From contig NZ_CAJPUY010000003.1 in assembly GCF_905397275.1 (NCBI RefSeq), positions 310,001 to 374,000 of the forward strand: a DNA stretch of 64,000 nucleotides, read 5' to 3'. Under the pieces are notes generated by a model, which searched no databases, had not been told where the DNA came from, and was given only the letters and a program-made list of their open reading frames with translations. Shown here piece by piece: positions 27,945-36,166 of this stretch (within the stretch, counting starts at the first letter, position 1; each line of letters begins with the position of its first letter). The DNA comes from Cupriavidus yeoncheonensis (GTDB lineage: Bacteria; Pseudomonadota; Gammaproteobacteria; Burkholderiales; Burkholderiaceae). The position numbers were made by a program, and so were the translations under genes.

Positions 27945-28295
27945 TCAGTGGTGCAGGCCGTCGTAGTCGATGACCTTCAGCGCGTCGAGGTCGACGTTGT
28001 CCAGGCAGCGCACATTGACCGCCGCCATCGGCCGGCCGTCCTTGTCCTGGCCATCCGCATACGGTCCGCAGCCGCATACCGGACAGAAGCGGTGCGCGAT
28101 CTTCATGGTGTTGAAGCGGTAGGTCGATGCGTTCGCTTCCGGCGTCGTCAGCTTGAACTGCAGGCGCGGCACGAACCACATCAGGTGCCCGCGCCGGCGG
28201 CAGATCGAGCAGTTGCAGCGGATCACGCTGGGGATGTTGTCGGCCTCCACCTCGAAGGCGATGGCACCGCAATGACAGCTGCCGTGGAATGTCAT
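27945..28295 (-). CDS. GFA-family zinc protein (glutathione-dependent formaldehyde-activating fold)
   Basis: A 116-residue protein with the GFA/CENP-V zinc fold. The cysteine motifs are GSCHCGAIAFE near the N-terminus, RCNCSICRRRG in the middle and FCPVCGCGPY in the C-terminal half, which bind two zinc ions. The founding member, Gfa of Paracoccus, condenses formaldehyde with glutathione, but most small homologues have unknown substrates. It is probably translated with the VOC-family gene 17 bp downstream. Confidence 0.87.
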   Translation of the reverse strand: MTFHGSCHCGAIAFEVEADNIPSVIRCNCSICRRRGHLMWFVPRLQFKLTTPEANASTYRFNTMKIAHRFCPVCGCGPYADGQDKDGRPMAAVNVRCLDNVDLDALKVIDYDGLHH

Positions 28296-28328
28296 GACGT
28301 CTCCTTGTTGCCGGTTCTGCTGCAGGGT

Positions 28329-28757
28329 CTATTGATCGGGAAGATCAGGAATCAGCCGCTTGCCCAGGCTGACCACCGCATCCGGCGCGTACCCGAGCTT
28401 GTTGTAGAAATCGATCACGACGTCGTTGCCGGCGCGCACCAGCAGGTTGATCTTGGGACAGCCGCGCTCGATCAGCAGTTGCTCCGCGTGCGCCATCAGC
28501 ATGCGTCCGCAGCCCTTGCCCTGGTGCGCGGGATCGATGGCCACATAGTAGACCCAGCCGCGGTGTCCGTCGAAGCCCACCATCGCGGACGCCATCGGCA
28601 CTCCGGACACTTCGCCCACCAGGAACAGTTCAGGCTGTGCGGTCAGCTTGCGGGCAATGTCGCGGTACGGGTCATTCCATGGACGCGTGAGGCCGCAGGC
28701 CTGCCACAGCGCAACGATGGCTTCAGTATCTTCTTCGCGGAACGAACGGATCAGCAT
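28329..28757 (-). CDS. ypeA: GNAT acetyltransferase, YpeA family
   Basis: A 142-residue acetyltransferase that matches E. coli YpeA closely across its length: IRSFREEDTEAIVALWQACGL, TRPWNDPYRDI, VGFDGHRGWVYYVAIDPAHQGKG split around the acetyl-CoA loop, GCPKINLLVR and an LGKRLIPD end. The HQGKGCGRML loop binds acetyl-CoA. The substrate of YpeA is unknown. ATG 28757 is chosen; 24 upstream residues in the same frame do not resemble the family and cover the divergent promoter. It ends 33 bp before the GFA gene. Confidence 0.88.
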   Translation of the reverse strand: MLIRSFREEDTEAIVALWQACGLTRPWNDPYRDIARKLTAQPELFLVGEVSGVPMASAMVGFDGHRGWVYYVAIDPAHQGKGCGRMLMAHAEQLLIERGCPKINLLVRAGNDVVIDFYNKLGYAPDAVVSLGKRLIPDLPDQ

Positions 28758-28882
28758 GCAGGGATGATGCGCCGCATCAATCGGCGCATTGTTCAGTTTT
28801 TGACAGTGTAGCCGCGCGGCCGGTGACACAATGCCCGCAGATCATCCAGACAACAGGCGACCCCGCCGCCAAGGAGACCAGC

Positions 28883-29503
28883 ATGAGCGACACCCGCGAC
28901 ACCCACCTGCCCGCGCACGCTACTTTCAGCCATATGGAGCACGGCACCCGTGAAGACTGGGCCGCCATCTCCGCCGAGTTCATGCCGTTCGCAAAGGCCC
29001 TGCCGGACCGCGTGCTCGCGCACCTGCGCCTGCTCGAAGGCGATTGCGGCGGCTTTCCCGTGGACCGGCTCACGCACTCGCTGCAAACCGCCACGCTCGC
29101 GCACCGCGATGGCCGCGACGAGGAATACGTGGTGTGCGCGCTGCTGCATGACATCGGCGACACGCTCGGCAGCTACAACCATCCCGATATCGCCGCCGCT
29201 ATCCTCAAGCCCTTCGTCAGCGCGGAGAACCTGTGGATGGTGGAGAAGCACGGCGTGTTCCAGGGCTATTACTTTTTCCATCACCTGGGACTGGACCGCA
29301 ACCTGCGTGAGCAATTCCGCGATCAACCGGAACTGTTCGAGCGTACCGCGGAGTTCTGCCAGAAATATGACGCGGCCGCGTTCATGACGGACTACGACAC
29401 GCTGCCGCTGTCGTTCTTCGAGCCGATGGTGCGGCGCGTGCTGGCCCACCCGCGCAACTCGATGTATGTGAAGCCGGGAGAGAAGGAGTTGGCGAAGGCG
29501 TAA
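28883..29503 (+). CDS. HD-domain phosphohydrolase-like protein
   Basis: A 206-residue protein with an HD domain. HDIGDTLGSYNHPDIAA carries the HD pair and THSLQTATLAHRDG the upstream His; FFHHLGLD and YDTLPL may complete the metal site. The pattern is close to the PhnZ-like mixed-valent di-iron HD oxygenases as well as to simple phosphohydrolases, so the reaction is uncertain. AAGGAGACC before ATG 28883 supports the start. It is divergent from ypeA and convergent with the iorAB gene. Confidence 0.78.
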   Translation: MSDTRDTHLPAHATFSHMEHGTREDWAAISAEFMPFAKALPDRVLAHLRLLEGDCGGFPVDRLTHSLQTATLAHRDGRDEEYVVCALLHDIGDTLGSYNHPDIAAAILKPFVSAENLWMVEKHGVFQGYYFFHHLGLDRNLREQFRDQPELFERTAEFCQKYDAAAFMTDYDTLPLSFFEPMVRRVLAHPRNSMYVKPGEKELAKA

Positions 29504-29547
29504 GAGCTGGCGACTGGCAGCGCGGCATGCGCTGCCAGTCCGGCTGC

Positions 29548-32500
29548 CTACGCTACGCGCTGCGCCGTCTCCGGATGGCGGAATTGCTCCAGCAGCTTGG
29601 CCCAGCGCGCACGCACCGCTTTCAGGTTGTTGTCCTTCACGTGGCCAAAACCGCGGATGTCGTCCGGCAGGTTGGCCAGCGCCACGGCGGTATCGTAGTT
29701 GGCCGCATTCAGGCCCGCGGTCAGCGCATCGAGCAATGCACGGTATTCGCCGATCAGCGCCCGTTCCGTGCGGCGTTCCTCGGTCCTGCCGAAGATGTCG
29801 AACATCCCGCCACGCAGTCCCTTCATCCTGGTCAGCACACGGAACAGCGTCATCGTCGACGGGCCGAACTTGCGCTTGACCAGCTGGCCCTTGTCGTCGC
29901 GCTTCGCGGTGGCCGGCGGTGCCAGCCAGAAGTTGAGCTGGTAATCCTTGCCGGGCTCGCCTTCGAACTGCGCGCGCAGCTTGTCCAGGAAGACCGGGTC
30001 GGTGTACAGGCGCGCGACCTCGTACTCGTCCTTGTAGGCCATCAGCTTGGCGAGGTTGCGCGCGGCGGCTTCGGTGAGCGGCAGCGGCTTGCCGCTGCCC
30101 GCCAGCGCGCTTTCGGCCGCGCGCACGCGGTCGATCGCTTCGCGGTACGTACGCGCGTAGGCCGCATCCTGGTAGGCGGTCAGGTGCTCGACGCGGCGGG
30201 CGATCAGCTTTTCGAGCAGTGCGCCCGAGGACGTCGGCAGCTTCACCACCTCCGCACCTTCGGCCGATGTCCTGAGCTTGCCGGTCAGCGACAGCACGTG
30301 CTCGGGGTCATGCACCATGTGGCGGCCCCAGTCGAACGCGGCCTTGTTCTTTTCCACGGCCACGCCATTGAGTTCGATCGCACGTTCCAGCGCCTGCAGC
30401 GTCAGCGGAATCCAGCCCTTCTGCCATGCGTAGCCGAGCACCAGCGGGTTGGTATAGATGGCATCGCCAAGCAGCGCCACGGCCAGGCCGCTCGCGTTGA
30501 TGAACTCGCACTGGGCGCCGACAGCGTTGCGGATGTCCTGCTCGGCCGACAGGCCCGGGAACTGCCACTTCGGGTTCTTGATGAACTCGGCGGTCGGGGT
30601 CTGCGACGTGTTGACCACTGCGCGCGTGCGGCCCGATTGCGTCTTCGAGATGACTTCGTCGTTGGCCGACACGATTGCATCGCAGCCGATGATCAGGTCC
30701 GCCTCGCCCATGGCGATGCGCGTCGCATGCAGGTCTTCCGGCCGCGCCGCGAGCTGCACGTGCGACAGGACCGCGCCGCCTTTCTGCGCCAGGCCCGCCA
30801 TGTCGAGCACGGTGACGCCCTTGTTCTCCAGGTGGGCCGCCATCCCCAGCAGTCCGCCGATGGTCACCACGCCCGTGCCGCCCACGCCGGTCACCAGGAT
30901 GCCGTACGCGCGACGGATCTCGGGCAGCGCAGGCTCGGGCAGCGCGGGCAGGCTGTCCACCGCCACGCCATGCTGCTCGGGCTTGCGCACCTGCGCGCCT
31001 TCGGCCGTGACAAAGCTCGGGCAGAAGCCGTTCACGCACGAGAAGTCCTTGTTGCACGACGACTGGTTGATCTGCCGCTTGGTGCCGAACTCGGTCTCCA
31101 GCGGCTCCACCGACAGGCAGTTGGACTTGACCGAGCAGTCGCCGCAGCCTTCGCATACCGCGTCGTTGATGAAGACTCGGCGCTGCGGGTCTTCCATCGT
31201 GCCGCGCTTGCGGCGACGCCGCTTCTCGGTGGCGCAGGTCTGGTCGTAGATCAGGATCGTGCAGCCGGGGACCTCGCGCAGTTCGCGCTGGACCGCATCG
31301 AGCTGGTCGCGATGGTGGACCGTGATGCCATCCGGCAGCTTGATCGCCGCGTTGTACTTCTCCGGCTGGTCCGTGACGATGACGATCTTCTTCGCGCCTT
31401 CGCTGTGGACCTGCCAGGCGATGTCCCGCACCGACAGCTCGCCGTCCACCGGCTGGCCGCCGGTCATGGCCACCGCGTCGTTGTAGAGGATCTTGTAGGT
31501 GATGTTGACGCCGGCGGCGATCGATGCGCGAATCGCCAGCAGGCCCGAGTGGAAGTACGTGCCGTCACCGAGGTTGGCAAACACATGCTTGTCGCCGGCA
31601 AACGGTGCCTGGCCGATCCACGCCACGCCTTCGCCGCCCATCTGGCTGAAGGTGCTGGTATTGCGGTCCATCCACACCGTCATGTAGTGGCAGCCGATGC
31701 CGGCCAGCGCGCGCGAGCCCTCGGGCACGTTGGTCGAGGTATTGTGCGGGCAGCCCGAGCAGAACCACGGCTTGCGTTCCGCCTTTTCCTGTCCAACCAC
31801 GCGCGGCGTGGCCAGCGCCTTTTCCTTGGCCTCGATGATGGCAAGGCGTGCGGCAATCCGTGCGCGCACGTCCACGGGCAGGTCGAACTTTTCTAGCCGC
31901 GTGGCGATGGCCTTGGCGATGATGGCGGGCGACAGTTCGTAGTGCGCCGGCAGCAGCCAGTTGTTCTGCGGGATCGACCATTCGCCGCCCGCATTGTCCT
32001 TCTCGTCGAACTTGCCGTAGACCTTGGGGCGCACGTCGTCGCGCCAGTTGTACAGCTCTTCCTTGAGCGCGTACTCCATGATCTGGCGCTTCTCTTCGAC
32101 CACCAGGATTTCCTGCAGGCCCTCGGCAAACGCACGTGCGCCATGCGCTTCCAGCGGCCACACGCAGCCGACCTTGTACAGGCGGATGCCGATCTGCGCG
32201 CAGGTGGCGTCGTCCAGTCCCAGGTCGGACAGCGCCTGGCGCGTATCCAGGTAGGCCTTGCCGCCGGTCATGATGCCGAAGCGCGCGTGCGGCGAATCGA
32301 TCTCGATGCGGTCGATCTTGTTGGCGCGCACATAGGCCAGGCCGGCGTACCACTTGTAGTCGAGCAGCCGCGCTTCCTGCTCCAGCGGCGGATCGGGCCA
32401 GCGGATATTGAGGCCGCCCGGCGGCAGCGCGAAGTCTTCGGGAAGCACGATCTGCACGCGGTGCGGATCGAGTTCCACCGACGCTGACGACTCCACCACG

Positions 32501-33153
32501 TCGGTCACGCACTTCATCGCCACCCATAGGCCCGAATAGCGGCTCATGGCCCAGCCGTGCAGGCCGTAGTCCAGGTATTCCTGCACGTTCGACGGATACA
32601 GCACCGGCAGGCCGCAGGCCTTGAAGATGTGCTCCGACTGGTGCGCGAGCGTCGACGACTTGGCCGAATGGTCGTCGCCCGCGAGCACCAGCACGCCGCC
32701 ATGGCGCGACGAGCCGGCCGAGTTGGCGTGCTTGAAGACGTCGCCGGTGCGGTCCACCCCCGGCCCCTTGCCGTACCACATGCCGAACACGCCATCGAAC
32801 TTCGCATCCGGGTACATATTGACCTGCTGTGAACCCCAGACCGACGTGGCGGCAAGGTCTTCGTTCAGGCCGGCCTGGAACACGATGTTGTGCGCGGCGA
32901 GATGCTTCTTGGCTTTCCACAGCGACAGGTCCAGCGCACCCAGCGGCGACCCGCGATAGCCGGAGATGAAGCCGGCCGTGCTCAGGCCGGCGGCGTGGTC
33001 GCGTTCCTGCTGCAGCATCGGCAGGCGCACCAGCGCCTGCGTGCCGCTGATGTAGATGCGGCCACGCTCCAGCGTATATTTATCTTCGAGGGAAACGTTA
33101 GCGAGCGCGCGGCGGATGGCGTCGCTGACCGGAGAGGTCAGGGGGGCATTCAT
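29548..33153 (-). CDS. Fused indolepyruvate ferredoxin oxidoreductase family protein
   Basis: A 1201-residue single-chain IorAB-type 2-oxoacid oxidoreductase. An N-terminal domain (about 25-400) has SGYRGSPLGALD; a TPP-binding region contains WFCSGCPHNTSTN, GIGCHYM, GDGTYFHSG and ITYKILYNDAVAMTGGQP; ferredoxin-type cysteines lie in CEGCGDCSVKSNC and CNKDFSCVNGFC. The C-terminal half has the gamma-like domain starting VTGVGGTGVVTIGGLLG. It should decarboxylate aryl or other 2-oxoacids to acyl-CoA with ferredoxin as acceptor in the cytoplasm. ATG 33153 has GAGGAGC upstream. It is unusual for aerobes but recurrent in Burkholderiales. Confidence 0.9.
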   Translation of the reverse strand: MNAPLTSPVSDAIRRALANVSLEDKYTLERGRIYISGTQALVRLPMLQQERDHAAGLSTAGFISGYRGSPLGALDLSLWKAKKHLAAHNIVFQAGLNEDLAATSVWGSQQVNMYPDAKFDGVFGMWYGKGPGVDRTGDVFKHANSAGSSRHGGVLVLAGDDHSAKSSTLAHQSEHIFKACGLPVLYPSNVQEYLDYGLHGWAMSRYSGLWVAMKCVTDVVESSASVELDPHRVQIVLPEDFALPPGGLNIRWPDPPLEQEARLLDYKWYAGLAYVRANKIDRIEIDSPHARFGIMTGGKAYLDTRQALSDLGLDDATCAQIGIRLYKVGCVWPLEAHGARAFAEGLQEILVVEEKRQIMEYALKEELYNWRDDVRPKVYGKFDEKDNAGGEWSIPQNNWLLPAHYELSPAIIAKAIATRLEKFDLPVDVRARIAARLAIIEAKEKALATPRVVGQEKAERKPWFCSGCPHNTSTNVPEGSRALAGIGCHYMTVWMDRNTSTFSQMGGEGVAWIGQAPFAGDKHVFANLGDGTYFHSGLLAIRASIAAGVNITYKILYNDAVAMTGGQPVDGELSVRDIAWQVHSEGAKKIVIVTDQPEKYNAAIKLPDGITVHHRDQLDAVQRELREVPGCTILIYDQTCATEKRRRRKRGTMEDPQRRVFINDAVCEGCGDCSVKSNCLSVEPLETEFGTKRQINQSSCNKDFSCVNGFCPSFVTAEGAQVRKPEQHGVAVDSLPALPEPALPEIRRAYGILVTGVGGTGVVTIGGLLGMAAHLENKGVTVLDMAGLAQKGGAVLSHVQLAARPEDLHATRIAMGEADLIIGCDAIVSANDEVISKTQSGRTRAVVNTSQTPTAEFIKNPKWQFPGLSAEQDIRNAVGAQCEFINASGLAVALLGDAIYTNPLVLGYAWQKGWIPLTLQALERAIELNGVAVEKNKAAFDWGRHMVHDPEHVLSLTGKLRTSAEGAEVVKLPTSSGALLEKLIARRVEHLTAYQDAAYARTYREAIDRVRAAESALAGSGKPLPLTEAAARNLAKLMAYKDEYEVARLYTDPVFLDKLRAQFEGEPGKDYQLNFWLAPPATAKRDDKGQLVKRKFGPSTMTLFRVLTRMKGLRGGMFDIFGRTEERRTERALIGEYRALLDALTAGLNAANYDTAVALANLPDDIRGFGHVKDNNLKAVRARWAKLLEQFRHPETAQRVA

Positions 33154-33496
33154 AGGTGCTCCTCTATGGGGTGTGTGGTCGGGATCGCCGACTCCTACAT
33201 GCGTGGGGCAACTGTCCTGCGCCTCTTGTGGAGGCCTCGGCCGGTCGTGTCTCTGCGGGGCATGGTAGCACCGCTGAAAATGCCGGGGCACCTTGCAATG
33301 CAGCAAAATCCGCACCCGGGCGGGCCGGGGTTTCCCGTATGGACAGGGCTTCGCGTGTACACTGCGATGCATCCAATGCGGCGCCCGCATGCACTACGAT
33401 GTGGCTCAAGGCGCCCCTGCGACGGACCGGCGCGCGCCGGTCCGGTGCAACCTACCCGGCAACATGACCGGGCATCTCCTCCAGGCAGGACAGAAC
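33154..33496. other. Divergent intergenic region with a long palindrome
   Basis: This 343-bp region separates the iorAB fusion from the NYN gene and must hold both promoters. I see no convincing protein in it. At 33423-33444 there is a perfect 22-bp GC-only-core palindrome whose central part is GGACCGGCGCGCGCCGGTCC. In single-stranded DNA or RNA it can fold into an 11-bp stem with almost no loop. Confidence 0.6.
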
Positions 33497-34831
33497 ATGA
33501 CCAATTCCCCCCGCCAGGGCACCGCGACCCTGGCTGTACTGATCGACGCCGACAATGCGGCACCCGCCGTTATCGAAGGCCTGCTGGCCGAAGTCGCCAA
33601 ATATGGCGTGGCCGCCGTCAAGCGCATTTACGGCGACTGGACCAAGCCCAATCTGTCTGGCTGGAAGGAGTGCCTGCTGTCGCACTCGATCCAGCCGATC
33701 CAGCAGTTCCGCTACACGGTCGGCAAGAACGCCACCGACAGCGCGATGATCATCGACGCCATGGACCTGCTGTACACCGAACGCTTTGACGGCTTCTGCC
33801 TGGTGTCGAGCGACAGCGACTTCACGCGCCTGGCCTCGCGCATCCGCGAACAGGGGCTGACCGTCTATGGCTTTGGCGAGCGCAAGACGCCCAAGCCGTT
33901 CGTGACGGCGTGCGACAAGTTCATCTATTCCGACGTGCTGCGCGCCGAAACCGAGGTCGGCGAGGTCGACGAGGCCGCGCCGCCGCCGCGCCGCCGCAGC
34001 ACTGGCGAACTGCGCCAGGATTCGCGCCTGGTGCGGCTGCTGCAGAGCGCGTCGCAGGCGGTGTCGGATGAAGACGGCTGGTCGACGCTCGGCGGCATGG
34101 GCAACCACATCGCCAAGCAGGCGCCGGAGTTTGATTCGCGCAACTACGGCTATGGCAAGCTTTCGGAGTTGGTGGTGGCCACGGGCCTGTTCGAGGTGGA
34201 GACGCGCAACGGCGGCAACAACAAGACCATCTGGGTGCGCTTGAAGAAGCGGGGCAAGGGCGGCCAGGAGGGGGATGGCCGCGGGTTCGCGGGCCAGCGG
34301 CAGCAGGAGAAGCCGCAAGGCCAGCCACAGCAGTCGCAGCAGCCGCAGCAGTCGCAGCAGCCGCAGCAGCCGCAGCAGCCGCAGCAGCCGCAGCCTGCGC
34401 CGCAGTCGGAGAATCGCCGGCCGGCGGCTCAGCCGGAAGCGGCTGTGGTGCCGGTGCCGGCGCCTGAACCGGAACCTGTGGCCATGCCCGTGGAGGCGGT
34501 TCCGGCCGCTGCTGAAACCGTACCTGAACCTGCGCCCACGCCGGAGATGGACGCGCCTCAGGTGCAGGGAGCGGAGGTTGTTGCCGAAGACCCGGCTGCC
34601 GCGCCGGCCAGGAAAACCCGCAAGCGGGCGCCGCGCCGGCCGGACGTGAGTCTCAGTGAGACGCCCTGGCCGATCGACCAGTCCGTTTTCGCCGCGCCCG
34701 GTGATACGGTGGTGACTGCGCAGGTGCAGGAGGCGTTTGAAGGGTTTGCCGAAGCGCCTGTGGTGGTCGAGGAGGAAGCCAAGCCTGCGAGGAGGCCGCG
34801 CAGGAAAGCGAAGGTTAAGAGCGAGGCCTAA
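33497..34831 (+). CDS. NYN-domain putative ribonuclease with OST-HTH/LOTUS domain and Gln/Pro-rich tail
   Basis: A 444-residue protein. Residues about 8-150 form a NYN (PIN-like, DUF88/LabA) domain with acidic motifs VLIDADNAAP, KNATDSAMIIDAMD and LVSSDSDF, the probable metal-binding nuclease site. Residues about 170-250 (RLVRLLQSASQAVSDEDGW to LFEVETRNGG) fit an OST-HTH/LOTUS RNA-binding domain. A disordered region follows with SQQPQQ-type repeats (34322-34395), then a Pro/Glu/Ala/Val-rich tail ending in basic RRPRRKAKVK. It probably binds and cuts RNA; the target is unknown. ATG 33497 is used, though a start at 33473 is possible. Confidence 0.85.
   Translation: MTNSPRQGTATLAVLIDADNAAPAVIEGLLAEVAKYGVAAVKRIYGDWTKPNLSGWKECLLSHSIQPIQQFRYTVGKNATDSAMIIDAMDLLYTERFDGFCLVSSDSDFTRLASRIREQGLTVYGFGERKTPKPFVTACDKFIYSDVLRAETEVGEVDEAAPPPRRRSTGELRQDSRLVRLLQSASQAVSDEDGWSTLGGMGNHIAKQAPEFDSRNYGYGKLSELVVATGLFEVETRNGGNNKTIWVRLKKRGKGGQEGDGRGFAGQRQQEKPQGQPQQSQQPQQSQQPQQPQQPQQPQPAPQSENRRPAAQPEAAVVPVPAPEPEPVAMPVEAVPAAAETVPEPAPTPEMDAPQVQGAEVVAEDPAAAPARKTRKRAPRRPDVSLSETPWPIDQSVFAAPGDTVVTAQVQEAFEGFAEAPVVVEEEAKPARRPRRKAKVKSEA
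34322..34395 (+). repeat. CAG/CCG-rich tandem repeat inside the NYN gene
   Basis: Imperfect copies of a 9-nt unit close to CAGCAGCCG encode a QPQQ/QSQQ run between the folded domains and the acidic tail. Such repeats can change length by slippage. Confidence 0.8.
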
Positions 34832-34843
34832 GGGGGCAGGCGC

Positions 34844-34865
34844 CGTGCCTGGCCCGCCAGGCACG
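34844..34865. terminator. Hairpin after the NYN gene
   Basis: CGTGCCTGG and CCAGGCACG form a perfect 9-bp stem with a CCCG loop, 12 nt beyond the NYN stop. There is no T-run, so termination is uncertain; its right arm runs into the 9-nt tandem repeat. Confidence 0.4.
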
Positions 34866-34924
34866 ACAAGCACGACAAGCACGACAAGCACGACAAGCAC
34901 GACAAGCACGACAAGCACGACCAG
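34862..34924. repeat. Seven-copy 9-nt tandem repeat (CACGACAAG)
   Basis: Six perfect copies of CACGACAAG followed by one CACGACCAG, 63 nt in all, in the short space between the convergent NYN and gspF genes. It encodes nothing in a supported frame and looks like a variable-number tandem repeat. Confidence 0.9.
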
Positions 34925-34936
34925 CGGCCAGATCCC

Positions 34937-36154
34937 TCATCTCACCAGCTGATTGATCTCGATGATCGGCATCAGCACCGCCAACACGATCAGCAGCACC
35001 ACGACACCCATCGTCAAGATCAACAGCGGCTCAAGCAGGCTGGTGAGAAACAGCGTGCGCCGCTCCAGCTCCTGTGCCTCCCCCTGCGCAGCACGGTCAA
35101 GCATCGTCGGCAGGTTGCCGGTGGCCTCCCCGGAGCGGATCAGGTGCACGAGCACCGGCGGAAACTGGTTCTGTGCGGCCAGTGCCCGCGCGAGCGATGC
35201 CCCTTCCCGCACCCGCGTGTTCGCATCATCCACATTGGCCCGCAGCGCCTCGTTGGTCAGGGTCTCGCCCGCGGCCTGCAGGCTGCGCAGGATCGGCACG
35301 CCGGCCGAAACCAGAATCGCCAGCGTGCCGGCAAAGCGTGCGGTGTTGTAGCCGCGGATCAGCTTGCCGAGCAGCGGCGCGGTCAGCAGCCAGCGGTGCC
35401 ATTCCAGCCGCACGGCGGGCTGCCTGAGCAGGCTGCGCACGATCGCGGCGATGATGGCGATCACGCCCAGCGCTGCCCACCACCAGTTCCGCACGAAATC
35501 CGACAGCGCCAGCATGACGATCGTCAGCGTCGGCAGCTTCTGCTTGGTGTTGGCGAACACGCTGACCACCTGCGGCACGACATACGACAGCAGGAAGATG
35601 ACGATCGCGAACGCCACCACGGTGACGATGGCCGGGTAAGTGAACGCCAGCCGGATCTTCGACGTCAGCGCATTGCGCGATTCGATGTAGCCGGCCAGCC
35701 GCTCCAGCACGAGACCGAGGTGGCCGGAATGCTCGCCGGCGGAAACCAGCGCGCGGTAAATGTCCGGGAAGTCGCGCGGATGCTGGGCCAGCGCCACCGA
35801 CAGCGCGCTTCCGCCCATCACCTCGGCGCGGATGCCGGCCAGCAGTTCGTGCACGTACGGGCGCTCCGACTGGTCGGCCAGCGCGCCGAGCGCTTCGTCC
35901 AGCGGCAGGCCCGAGACGATCAGGCTGGCGAGCTGGCGCGTGAACAGCGCCTGTTCCTGGGTGGACAGCCGGCGCGTGAACAGCTGCGTGCCGCTGCGCG
36001 GCGCCTGCCCGGCGCCGGCGAGCGGGTCGACCGTCAGCGGCGTCAGCCCGCGCGCGCGCAGTTGCGTGCGCGCCTGCCGCGGGCTGTCGGCCTCGATGAC
36101 GCCGCGGTCGGTCTTGCCCCGGGCGTCGGCGGCTTCGTAGCGGAATGCGGGCAT
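34937..36154 (-). CDS. gspF: Type II secretion inner-membrane platform protein GspF
   Basis: A 405-residue inner-membrane protein. Two repeated GspF domains (about 70-195 and 270-395) surround three membrane helices, such as IVTVVAFAIVIFLLSYVVPQV and the C-terminal ILTMGVVVLLIVLAVLMPI. Motifs FTRQLASLIVSGLPLDEAL and RFAGTLAILVSAGVPILRSL mark each repeat start, and IRSGEATGNLP is typical. It anchors the assembly ATPase GspE to the pseudopilus platform. It is the last gene of the gspG-F transcript, 12 bp after gspE. Confidence 0.95.
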   Translation of the reverse strand: MPAFRYEAADARGKTDRGVIEADSPRQARTQLRARGLTPLTVDPLAGAGQAPRSGTQLFTRRLSTQEQALFTRQLASLIVSGLPLDEALGALADQSERPYVHELLAGIRAEVMGGSALSVALAQHPRDFPDIYRALVSAGEHSGHLGLVLERLAGYIESRNALTSKIRLAFTYPAIVTVVAFAIVIFLLSYVVPQVVSVFANTKQKLPTLTIVMLALSDFVRNWWWAALGVIAIIAAIVRSLLRQPAVRLEWHRWLLTAPLLGKLIRGYNTARFAGTLAILVSAGVPILRSLQAAGETLTNEALRANVDDANTRVREGASLARALAAQNQFPPVLVHLIRSGEATGNLPTMLDRAAQGEAQELERRTLFLTSLLEPLLILTMGVVVLLIVLAVLMPIIEINQLVR

Positions 36155-36166
36155 GGCGGCGTTCCG

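Noticed and set aside
29527..31896. A 789-codon open frame on the plus strand opposite the iorAB gene
   Set aside because: It is antisense to a gene with clear domains and has the Arg/His/Gln/Ala-rich make-up of mirror frames in high-GC DNA.
33452..34918. Minus-strand protein beginning with LVV repeats over the 9-nt array
   Set aside because: It is antisense to the NYN gene and its start consists only of translated tandem repeats.
34862..34924. CRISPR-like array
   Set aside because: Units are contiguous 9-mers without spacers and no cas gene is present.
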